This document shows positions 31,029 to 39,264 of a stretch of DNA of 64,000 nt, piece by piece. The DNA comes from Variovorax paradoxus (GTDB lineage Bacteria; Pseudomonadota; Gammaproteobacteria; Burkholderiales; Burkholderiaceae_C): the NCBI RefSeq assembly GCF_030815975.1, contig NZ_JAUSXL010000002.1, forward strand, positions 4,576,501-4,640,500, in the 5' to 3' direction. The first letter of the stretch is position 1; the number at the start of each line of letters is the position of its first letter. The notes below the pieces were generated by a model, which was given only the letters and a program-made list of their open reading frames with translations, ran no database searches and was not told the origin of the DNA. Both the position numbers and the translations under genes were made by a program.

Positions 31029-31496
31029 TCAGGCCGGCGAGGAGCGCAGGCCGTAGGCCTTGCCGCCGACGAACAGGTATTCGGCGCGCAGCACCGGATC
31101 GCCTTTTTCGCCGGTGAAGGTGAAGCCCAGCGCGGCCACGGGAGTGCCGGGCTTGATCTCCTCGAGCCCCCAGGCCTGCAGGCGCGTAAGCGGCGCCAGT
31201 TCGATCAGCCACTTGCGGTCGCGCCGCGTCGGCAGCTGCGCCTTGGCCAGCAGCGCGGGGCCATCGACGGCCGCGCTTTGCCTGGGTAGCGCGCGCTGCT
31301 TCAGATCGGCCGGCAGGACCGGGTTCTCGGGCAGTTCCAGTTCGACCTCGCCATGCGGATTGCGCCACATGACCTTGCTCGCACGTCCCTCCAGGTAGAG
31401 CGGGCGATCCTGGTCGAAGCTGCTCCATCCATGGTGCGCCCAGGACGGCAGTGCCAGGCCCAGCGAACCGGCAACGAACAAGCGTCTCTCAATCAT
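31029..31496 (-). CDS. DUF6152 family secreted protein
   Basis: A 155-residue exported protein with signal peptide MIERRLFVAGSLGLALPSWA, followed directly by HHGWSSFDQDRPLYLEGRASKV and the WRNPHGEVELE motif that mark DUF6152. This is a small periplasmic family often found next to a DUF2214-like membrane protein, as here. The start is 14 nt after the stop of that neighbour, so they form an operon. Function unknown; the HH pair after the signal peptide might bind metal. Confidence 0.8.
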   Translation of the reverse strand: MIERRLFVAGSLGLALPSWAHHGWSSFDQDRPLYLEGRASKVMWRNPHGEVELELPENPVLPADLKQRALPRQSAAVDGPALLAKAQLPTRRDRKWLIELAPLTRLQAWGLEEIKPGTPVAALGFTFTGEKGDPVLRAEYLFVGGKAYGLRSSPA

Positions 31497-31510
31497 CTTG
31501 GTCTCCTTGC

Positions 31511-31939
31511 TCAGATGTAGGCAATCCAACGCCCGCAGATGATGACAGCGAGCCAAAACCCCAGCGACATGAGGCATTGCGCCTTGGCCATTGCGCCGGT
31601 GGCGGCGGGGCCGCCGCGAACATGGAACCAGATGGCGTTGGCGCCCGCCAGGCCGATCAGGAAAAGCTTGATGCGAAAGGCGGAGTTGGCCAGCAGCTCG
31701 CCGGGCTGCGTCGAAAACATCGTGAGGCCGGTGGCGGCGCACAGCCCGAAACCAACCAGTGCAGGCAGCAGCGTCAGGCGGGCCAGCCGCGGTGCCGAAA
31801 GCTCCCGGCCAAGGCCGAGCACCCGCAATTCGAACACCAGCAGTCCCCCGAACAACAGCGCGATGCCGACGATGTGCACCACCTCCAGCGCGGGATAGGC
31901 CCAGGGATGCGAAACCAGCCCGGCGAGCATCGCTGTCAC
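31511..31939 (-). CDS. DUF2214-like integral membrane protein
   Basis: A 142-residue protein with four predicted membrane helices (roughly residues 18-38, 52-72, 85-105 and 120-140). The first contains HIVGIALLFGGLLVFELRVLG, a pattern seen in the small DUF2214/DUF6644 membrane family. It starts with GTG at 31939, overlapping by GTGA the stop of a tiny 18-codon ORF upstream, and is followed by the DUF6152 gene. Function unknown. Confidence 0.75.
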   Translation of the reverse strand: MTAMLAGLVSHPWAYPALEVVHIVGIALLFGGLLVFELRVLGLGRELSAPRLARLTLLPALVGFGLCAATGLTMFSTQPGELLANSAFRIKLFLIGLAGANAIWFHVRGGPAATGAMAKAQCLMSLGFWLAVIICGRWIAYI

Positions 31940-31992
31940 GTCCGGGCCATGGACTGTTCAGGGGCCGCAAGGCAGGAACCGGCAGGTTGCAT
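31936..31992 (-). CDS. Possible 18-residue leader ORF coupled to the DUF2214-like gene
   Basis: ATG at 31992 has a strong AAGGAG site 6 nt upstream. It encodes MQPAGSCLAAPEQSMART and stops at a TGA overlapping the GTG of the next gene. The good ribosome-binding site here, and the lack of one before the downstream GTG, suggest translational coupling. Translation is not shown; the peptide itself may be unimportant. Confidence 0.4.
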   Translation of the reverse strand: MQPAGSCLAAPEQSMART

Positions 31993-32094
31993 GGGATGCT
32001 CCTTCCATAGGTTCGGGCGAGCTTAGCCGAGGACGCATCCGGCGTCTTCGCCGGGCACGGCACAATCCGGCGGGATCTTTTTTCCGAAAGGGCT

Positions 32095-32120
32095 GTAACC
32101 AGCCGGTCCGATGGCACGAA
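32095..32120 (+). promoter_or_regulatory. SigF-type ECF promoter (autoregulatory) of the sigma/anti-sigma operon
   Basis: The elements GTAACC (32095-32100) and CGAA (32117-32120) are separated by exactly 16 nt, matching the promoter recognised by SigF/NrsF-type ECF sigma factors as described in Caulobacter (GTAACC-N16-CGAA, from memory). It would start transcription near 32127, just before the sigma gene, as expected for an autoregulated ECF operon. Confidence 0.7.
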
Positions 32121-32143
32121 ACACAATGGACAGCAGAACGCGA

Positions 32144-32692
32144 ATGAGCGACGCCGAAGCCGCGCTGCGCAGCCTGTTCCTGCGCGGCCAGGACGGCGAC
32201 GCGGCGGCTTATCGCGAATTCCTGCAAAAACTCAGCGCGCATTTGCGCGCCTTTCTGGGCAAGCGCCTGTTCGGCTGGCCCGATGAAGTGGAAGACCTTG
32301 TCCAGGAATGCCTGCTCGCCATGCACAACCAGCGCCACACCTACCAGAGCGACCAGCCGCTGACGGCCTGGGTGCATGCGATTGCGCGCTACAAGATGAT
32401 CGACCTGCTGCGCGCCAAGTCCGCGCGCGAAGCGCTGCATGACCCGCTGGACGACGATCTGGCGGTGTTCGCCGAATCGACCATCGACGCCAGTGACGCG
32501 CGCCGCGACCTGGGCGGCCTGTTGCAGACGTTGCCGGAACGCCAGCGCCTGCCGATCGTGCATGTGAAGCTCGAAGGCCTCTCGGTGGCCGAAACGGCAA
32601 GCCTGACCGGCATGTCCGAATCGGCCGTGAAGGTGGGCATCCACCGCGGACTCAAGGCGCTCGCCGCCAGGATCGGGAGCAAGGCGCCATGA
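32144..32692 (+). CDS. ECF RNA polymerase sigma factor, SigF-like
   Basis: A sigma-70 family extracytoplasmic-function factor of about 182 residues. Region 2 contains [19 protein letters not shown] and the [19 protein letters not shown] core. Region 4 contains [44 protein letters not shown] with the helix-turn-helix. ATGs at 32111 and 32126 are also in frame, but the predicted promoter would place the RNA start near 32127. I therefore favour 32144 ([11 protein letters not shown]), the common family start, though it lacks a clear ribosome-binding site. Overlaps the anti-sigma gene by ATGA. Confidence 0.9.
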   Translation: MSDAEAALRSLFLRGQDGDAAAYREFLQKLSAHLRAFLGKRLFGWPDEVEDLVQECLLAMHNQRHTYQSDQPLTAWVHAIARYKMIDLLRAKSAREALHDPLDDDLAVFAESTIDASDARRDLGGLLQTLPERQRLPIVHVKLEGLSVAETASLTGMSESAVKVGIHRGLKALAARIGSKAP

Positions 32693-33330
32693 AGACCGAC
32701 GATCTCGTGGCCATGCTGGCGACCGGCGCCACGGCCGTGCCGCGCCGGGCCGCGGGGCGCCGCCTGGCGCTTGCGCTGCTGGCCGGGCTGCCCTTGTCCT
32801 TCGCCATCCTGTTCACCGAATACGGCCTGCGCCGTGATCTGGTGCAGGCCATGTTCTGGCCGATGTTCTGGGTCAAGGTGCTGTTTCCGCTGTGCATTGC
32901 GGCGGCCGCCTTCGTGATGGCGCAGCGCCTGGCGCGCCCGGGCGTGCCGGTGCGGCGCGCCTGGATCGGCATCGCGGTGCCGGTGCTCGCGGTGTGGGTG
33001 ATGGCGGCCCTGGCCTGGTTCAATGCGCCGGCCGAAGAACGCATGCCCTTGCTCATGGGCCAGTCGTGGCGCGTTTGCGCGCTCAGCATCGGGCTCTTGG
33101 GGCTGCCGGTCTTCGCGGCCGCGCTGCTGGCCTTGAAGGGGCTGGCGCCCACGCGGCCTGCGCTGGCCGGTGCGGCCGCCGGCGCCTTGGCTGGCGGGGT
33201 GGGCGCGGCCGTCTACGCGCTGCACTGCATGGAGTTGACGGCACCCTTCCTGGCGGTCTGGTACGTGAGCGGCATCGCGCTGACGATGCTGGTGGGCGCG
33301 ATGGTCGGGCCCCGCCTGCTGCGCTGGTAA
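32689..33330 (+). CDS. NrsF/DUF1109 family anti-sigma factor
   Basis: A 213-residue membrane protein with six predicted helices, of the DUF1109 family that holds SigF-type sigma factors at the membrane until a stress signal. The N-terminus [20 protein letters not shown] is the cytoplasmic sigma-contact end. Cys99 in the helix 3-4 region (WRVCALSIG) and Cys183 (YALHCMEL) are the kind of residues reported to sense metal or oxidative stress in this family. ATGA overlap with the sigma gene fixes the start and pairs them. Confidence 0.88.
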   Translation: MKTDDLVAMLATGATAVPRRAAGRRLALALLAGLPLSFAILFTEYGLRRDLVQAMFWPMFWVKVLFPLCIAAAAFVMAQRLARPGVPVRRAWIGIAVPVLAVWVMAALAWFNAPAEERMPLLMGQSWRVCALSIGLLGLPVFAAALLALKGLAPTRPALAGAAAGALAGGVGAAVYALHCMELTAPFLAVWYVSGIALTMLVGAMVGPRLLRW

Positions 33331-33358
33331 ACCTGGTAAACGGGTCCCGAGCCTTGGC

Positions 33359-34867
<1,509 letters not shown>

Positions 34868-34969
34868 GAAGGGCTCCGGGTCGTATCGAAGCGGGCAGTC
34901 TAATCAAGCGGCCCTCCTATAATCCACGGCCCCCGAGGTAGTTGCCGAAAAAGTTTCAGGAGGTTTTTT

Positions 34970-35281
34970 TTGCCATCGACTGCTCAGCCCCCCATTCCCG
35001 CCGCCGGCGATTCACCTGAACAGTCGCCGATTGAAAAAGAGTTGGCCGTCTTGCTGGTGAACGCGCTCAATCTCGAAGTCGCGCCCGAGGACATCGTGCC
35101 CACCGATCCGCTGTACGGCGAAGGCCTGGGCCTCGACTCGATCGACATTCTCGAAGTCGCGCTCGAGGTGTCCCGGCGCTACGGCTTCCAGCTGCGCTCG
35201 GACGACGAGCGCAACCAGCAGATCTTCCAGTCGCTGCGTACGCTCGCGACCCACGTCGCCCAGCACCGCAACGCTTCCTGA
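34970..35281 (+). CDS. Acyl carrier protein of the aryl-polyene-like cluster
   Basis: A 103-residue phosphopantetheine carrier. The attachment motif GLGLDSIDILE places the modified serine at Ser57, and helices II and III follow. It starts at a TTG (34970) with an AGGAGG site 6 nt upstream; no ATG is available. About 20 disordered residues precede the ACP fold. It is the first gene of a tightly packed plus-strand operon. Aryl-polyene clusters commonly encode two ACPs, but only one is seen here. Confidence 0.9.
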   Translation: MPSTAQPPIPAAGDSPEQSPIEKELAVLLVNALNLEVAPEDIVPTDPLYGEGLGLDSIDILEVALEVSRRYGFQLRSDDERNQQIFQSLRTLATHVAQHRNAS

Positions 35282-35284
35282 TCC

Positions 35285-35929
35285 ATGTCACGATGGCGAC
35301 TGGCGCTCCTGCTGCTGGTGGGAGTGGCCTATGCCGGCCTCTCTCACTGGATGATGCTGTTCCACCCCACCGAGCCGTGGGCCGTGGTGGTGTTGCTCGG
35401 CCCGCTCTGGCTGGCCGCCATGGGTTTTGCCGCCAGCAAGTTCGGCCGCTGGGGTTTTGCCGCGGCGATGCTGCTGGGCATCGGAGGCTTCGCGCTCGTG
35501 TTCCTGGGTGAGGCGGGCGACACCAATCGGCTCTATGTTTTTCAGCACGTCGCCATCAACGGTCTCTTGTGCGGCTGGTTCGGCGCTTCGCTGCGCGGGC
35601 CCGGCCTGTCGCTGATCACCCAGTTCGCGCAGCGCGTACATCCGCTCAAGGGCCACATGCTGGCCTACACCACGACGCTCACGCGCATCTGGACCGTGTA
35701 CTTCGCGCTGGTGGTGGTGTCGTCCATCGTGGTGTACCTGACGCTGCCTTTGTCGGCCTGGTCGCTGCTCGCGAACGTGCTGACGCCGTTGTCGGTCACG
35801 CTTCTCTTCGTGGGCGAGCACCTGGTGCGCTACCGGCTGCACCCCGAGTTCGAGCGCACGCGGCTCATCGATGCGGTGCGCGCCTTCCAGGGCGCATCGC
35901 CCGCTGACCACGGCAGCGGCAACCGTTGA
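35285..35929 (+). CDS. COG4648-type membrane protein of the aryl-polyene-like cluster
   Basis: A 214-residue integral membrane protein with about six hydrophobic segments, beginning 3 nt after the ACP stop. The TRIWTVYFALVVVSSIVVYLTLPLSAWSLLANVLTPL region resembles the small membrane proteins (COG4648) that accompany ACP and ligase genes in aryl-polyene clusters. Its biochemical role is undefined; membrane anchoring of the biosynthetic complex is a guess. The AMP-ligase start lies 16 nt downstream. Confidence 0.75.
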   Translation: MSRWRLALLLLVGVAYAGLSHWMMLFHPTEPWAVVVLLGPLWLAAMGFAASKFGRWGFAAAMLLGIGGFALVFLGEAGDTNRLYVFQHVAINGLLCGWFGASLRGPGLSLITQFAQRVHPLKGHMLAYTTTLTRIWTVYFALVVVSSIVVYLTLPLSAWSLLANVLTPLSVTLLFVGEHLVRYRLHPEFERTRLIDAVRAFQGASPADHGSGNR

Positions 35930-35945
35930 AGCAGGGGGCACCCGC

Positions 35946-37655
35946 GTGAGCGCCGATACCCGCCTGCTGCCGCTGATCGCGAACCGGGATCTCGATGCGC
36001 CGCTGGCCTGGCGCGCCGGCGTGCCCGTGAGCACGCGCCAGTTCCTGGCCGATGTGGCCCGCTTCGCGCCGCTGCTGCCGGCCGAGGGCCGGGCCGTCAA
36101 TCTCTGTGTCGACCGCTATGCGTTTGCGGTCGGCCTGGCGGCTGCGCTGGTGCGCGGCCACGCGAGCCTGCTGCCGCCCGATGCGCGGCCCGACACGCTC
36201 GCGCGCCTGCTCGAATCCGCTGGCTCGAATCTTTTCGCGCTGACCGACGACGCCGCGCTCGCCACGCCAGGCATGCCGCGCGTGCTGGTCGAACACCGCG
36301 CCAGCCCCGAAGGCGGCGCCGGCCTGGAGATTCCGGCCATCGATGGCGCCATGCACGCCGTGAGCCTGCTGACCTCCGGCTCCACCGGCGCGCCGCAGCC
36401 GCATGCCAAGCGCTGGGACACGCTGGTCGGCGACGTTGCGGTGGCGGTGGAGCGGCTCTCCAGCCTGCTCGGCCTGCCATCGCTCGCCGGCCTGACGCTG
36501 GTTGCGACAGTGCCGGTGCAGCACAGCTATGGGCTGGAATCGTCGGCGCTGCTGGCCATGCTGGGCGGCGCGGCGTTCGACAGCGGACGGCCGTTCTTTC
36601 CGGCCGACGTGGCCAAGACGCTGGCTTCGGTGCCGCGCCCGCGCGCGCTGGTCACCACGCCTTTCCACCTGAAGACGCTGCTGCTTTCGGGCATCGAGCT
36701 GCCGCCGGTCGACCTGATTCTTTCCGCCACCGCGCCGCTCTCGCCGCAGCTGGCGGCCCAGGCCGAACAGGCGCTGGGCGGGGTGCTGATCGAGATCTAT
36801 GGCAGCACCGAATCCGGCCAGGTTGCCACCCGCCGCACCACGCAGAGCGAGGTCTGGGAAAACTTCGGCAACATCCGAGTCCATGCCGAACCGGGCGAGG
36901 GCGACGGTCCGGAGCGCTTCATCTTCAGCGGCGACTTCCTGCCCGAGCCCACGCCCATGGCCGACGTGCTCGAACTGCTCGATGCGCGCCGCTTCCGGCT
37001 GCTGGGCCGCGCCAACGACCTGATCCATGTGGCGGGCCGGCGCAGTTCGCTCGCGCACCTGAACTATCACCTCAACAGCATCGCGGGCGTCGAGGACGGC
37101 GCGTTCTGGCTGCCCGACGAAGTGGCCGACGGCGTGGTGCGCCCCGTGGCCTTCGTGGTGGCACCCGCGCTCTCTGCCGGCCAGATCGTCGCCGCCCTGC
37201 GGCAGCGGCTGGAGTCGGTGTTCGTCCCGCGCCGCGTGGTGCAGGTGAAGGCCTTTCCGCGCGAAGGCACCGGCAAGCTCACGGTGCGGGCGCTGCGCGA
37301 ATTCGCGCTCGCGCAGCTGGCGGAAGACGACACGCCGGTGCAGCTGGCCCATGCGGTGCCTGCCGACCATCCGGCGTTCGCGGGCCACTTTCCCGGCCAG
37401 CCGCTGCTGCCGGGCGCGCTGGTGCTGGCCGAGGTCATGGAAGCCGTGCAGCGCGTGCCGGCGCTGGTCGCCCGGCTGGGCAGCCACCCCACGCTCGCGG
37501 CCGCCAAGTTCCTGGCGCCCGTGCGGCCGGGCAGCATGCTTTCCATCGAACTGCACCCGGAGTCCGGCGCTGCGCGCGGGGTGCGCTTCGACGTGCGCTG
37601 CGACGGCGTGCTGGCTGTCACCGGCCGCTGGGCCGCCGTGCCAGAGTCTGCGTGA
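35946..37655 (+). CDS. AMP-dependent acyl ligase fused to a FabA/FabZ-like dehydratase domain
   Basis: A 569-residue two-domain protein. The N-terminal ANL ligase has the ATP loop TSGSTGAPQPHAK (143-155), EIYGSTESGQ and the C-terminal lysine segment FPREGTGKLTVRAL. Residues ~465-565 form a hotdog domain with HPAFAGHFPGQPLLPGALV, the FabA/FabZ active-site pattern. In E. coli aryl-polyene synthesis these activities are separate (ApeH ligase, ApeI dehydratase). The ligase probably loads a hydroxybenzoyl or cinnamoyl starter on the ACP. The GTG at 35946 has a GGGGG site upstream. Confidence 0.87.
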   Translation: MSADTRLLPLIANRDLDAPLAWRAGVPVSTRQFLADVARFAPLLPAEGRAVNLCVDRYAFAVGLAAALVRGHASLLPPDARPDTLARLLESAGSNLFALTDDAALATPGMPRVLVEHRASPEGGAGLEIPAIDGAMHAVSLLTSGSTGAPQPHAKRWDTLVGDVAVAVERLSSLLGLPSLAGLTLVATVPVQHSYGLESSALLAMLGGAAFDSGRPFFPADVAKTLASVPRPRALVTTPFHLKTLLLSGIELPPVDLILSATAPLSPQLAAQAEQALGGVLIEIYGSTESGQVATRRTTQSEVWENFGNIRVHAEPGEGDGPERFIFSGDFLPEPTPMADVLELLDARRFRLLGRANDLIHVAGRRSSLAHLNYHLNSIAGVEDGAFWLPDEVADGVVRPVAFVVAPALSAGQIVAALRQRLESVFVPRRVVQVKAFPREGTGKLTVRALREFALAQLAEDDTPVQLAHAVPADHPAFAGHFPGQPLLPGALVLAEVMEAVQRVPALVARLGSHPTLAAAKFLAPVRPGSMLSIELHPESGAARGVRFDVRCDGVLAVTGRWAAVPESA

Positions 37656-38731
37656 TGAAGCACACCGACGCCGAGACGCGCGCCGTGAATGATGCGGCGC
37701 AGGCAGGCCAGCGCGGCGACTGGGCGCACACGCCCGAGCGCAGCAACATGCTGGCGTTGCGCGTCATCTGCCTGATGGCGATCGTATGCGGGCGCCACGT
37801 CACGCGCCTGCTGCTGCCGCCGATCAGCCTGTACTTCCTCTTGTTCGCACCCGCGCCGCGGCGCCACATCAAACGCTACCTGTTCCGGGCCATCGGTCCG
37901 CACGCCGGCTGGATCGACGGCTACCGGCTGCTGCACGCCTTTGCCTCCACGGTGCTCGACCGCGTGTACTTCCTGCGCGGGCGCATGGACCTGTTCGACG
38001 TCAGAGTCGAAGGCAACCAGGCGCTGGAAGCCGAGGCGCTGAAAGGGCGCGGCGCCTTTCTGCTCGGCGCGCACGTCGGCAGCTTCGAGGCGATGGGCGC
38101 CTGCAAGCAAAAAAGCCAGCACAAGCACGACCTGCGGCTGGCGATGCTGATGTACCCCGACAACGCACAGCGCATCACGGCCATCCTCAACGCCATCAGC
38201 CTGCCCGAGCTGCGGCCCCACGTGATCGCGCTGGGCCGACCGCATTCGATGCTCGCGCTGCGCGACTGGCTCGATGGCGGCGGCCTTGGCGGCATGCTGG
38301 TCGACCGCACCCTGCCGGGCAGCGAGGACCAGCCGGCGCAGCAGCGCGGCAACAACATCGTGCTGCCGTTCCTCGGCCAGCCTGCAAGTTTCGACGACGG
38401 CCCGTTCCGCCTGGCGGCGCTGCTGCGGTGCAAGGTGTTCTTCATGGCCGGCCTGTATGGCGGCGGCGCGCGCTACGATGTCCGGTTCGACCTTTTGGCC
38501 GACTTCAGCGAGCGGGCGTCCGACCCCGCCGAGCGGGAACGCCGCATCCGCGCGGCGGTCGAAGCCTATGTGGCGCGCCTCGATGCACTGTGCCGCGCCT
38601 ATCCCTACAACTGGTTCAACTTTCATGATTTCCTGGCTCGAAGATTCGGTTTGACTGGCTTTGCAGGAGCCTGCTGCTGGCCCTGGCCTGCTGCGCCGCG
38701 CCGGCATGGGCCTTCGACCTGCCCGAGCTGA
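37655..38731 (+). CDS. LpxL/HtrB-like acyltransferase of the aryl-polyene-like cluster (C-terminus probably frameshifted)
   Basis: A lysophospholipid acyltransferase-type protein. A membrane helix lies near residues 35-70, then GRGAFLLGAHVGSFEAMG with the catalytic His, and YPYNWFNFHDF at the natural end. Its ATG overlaps the ligase stop (TGATG). As written the frame runs to 38731, adding a cysteine- and tryptophan-rich tail that is really the lolA signal-peptide DNA read in the wrong frame. Removing one T from the TTT at 38650-38652 stops this protein at 38654 (332 residues) and simultaneously opens lolA. It probably attaches the polyene chain to a lipid. Confidence 0.83.
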   Translation: MKHTDAETRAVNDAAQAGQRGDWAHTPERSNMLALRVICLMAIVCGRHVTRLLLPPISLYFLLFAPAPRRHIKRYLFRAIGPHAGWIDGYRLLHAFASTVLDRVYFLRGRMDLFDVRVEGNQALEAEALKGRGAFLLGAHVGSFEAMGACKQKSQHKHDLRLAMLMYPDNAQRITAILNAISLPELRPHVIALGRPHSMLALRDWLDGGGLGGMLVDRTLPGSEDQPAQQRGNNIVLPFLGQPASFDDGPFRLAALLRCKVFFMAGLYGGGARYDVRFDLLADFSERASDPAERERRIRAAVEAYVARLDALCRAYPYNWFNFHDFLARRFGLTGFAGACCWPWPAAPRRHGPSTCPS

Positions 38732-39264
38732 TGGGGCTGCTTTCGAAGCAAAAGAGCGGCGAGGCCCGCTTCACCGAGCAGCGCTTCGTGCACGGCCTGG
38801 AAGGCCCGCTCGATGCCCGCGGCACGCTGAGCTTCGATGCACCCGACAAGCTGGTGCGGCGCACGCTGTCACCGCGCGTCGAAACCATGGCGGTCGAAGG
38901 CAACACGCTGACGCTTTCGCGCGGCGGCCGCAACCGCACCCTGACGCTCGACAGCATGCCCGAGCTGCTCGGCCTGGTCGAAGCCATGCGCGGCACGCTG
39001 GCCGGCGACGGCGCCACCCTGCAGCGCTATTTCCGCAGCACGGTGAGCGGCTCGACCGCCAACTGGACGCTCGACCTCCTGCCGGCCGACAGCCGGCTTG
39101 CGGCGCAGGTGCGCAGCATCCGCATCAGCGGCCGCTCAAGCGAAGTGCTCGGCCTCGAAATGGAGTTCGTCGGCGGCGACCGCTCGGTGATGAGCATCAC
39201 GCCCGAGCGCCAGGGCGCTGCACCCACCGCGCCTTCGGGCGCTGCCGGGCGCACCACGCCGTGA
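38625..39264 (+). CDS. LolA-like outer-membrane lipoprotein carrier of the aryl-polyene-like cluster (frameshift at its start)
   Basis: The mature part, FDLPELMGLLSKQKSGEARF onward, is the LolA-like (ApeL-type) domain that carries lipidated products across the periplasm. It is preceded in frame by a clear signal peptide (SLLLALACCAAPAWA), but that frame has no ATG, GTG or TTG start. With one T fewer at 38650-38652, ATG 38625 reads MISWLEDSVDWLCR into the signal peptide, giving about 212 residues. An ATG at 38731 is in frame but would delete the signal peptide. The MMPL gene overlaps its stop by GTGA. Confidence 0.82.

Noticed and set aside
37655..38731. Genuine long acyltransferase whose stop overlaps a lolA start at ATG 38731
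   Set aside because: The TGATG overlap looks neat, but it would strip lolA of its signal peptide, which is clearly encoded upstream in the same frame.
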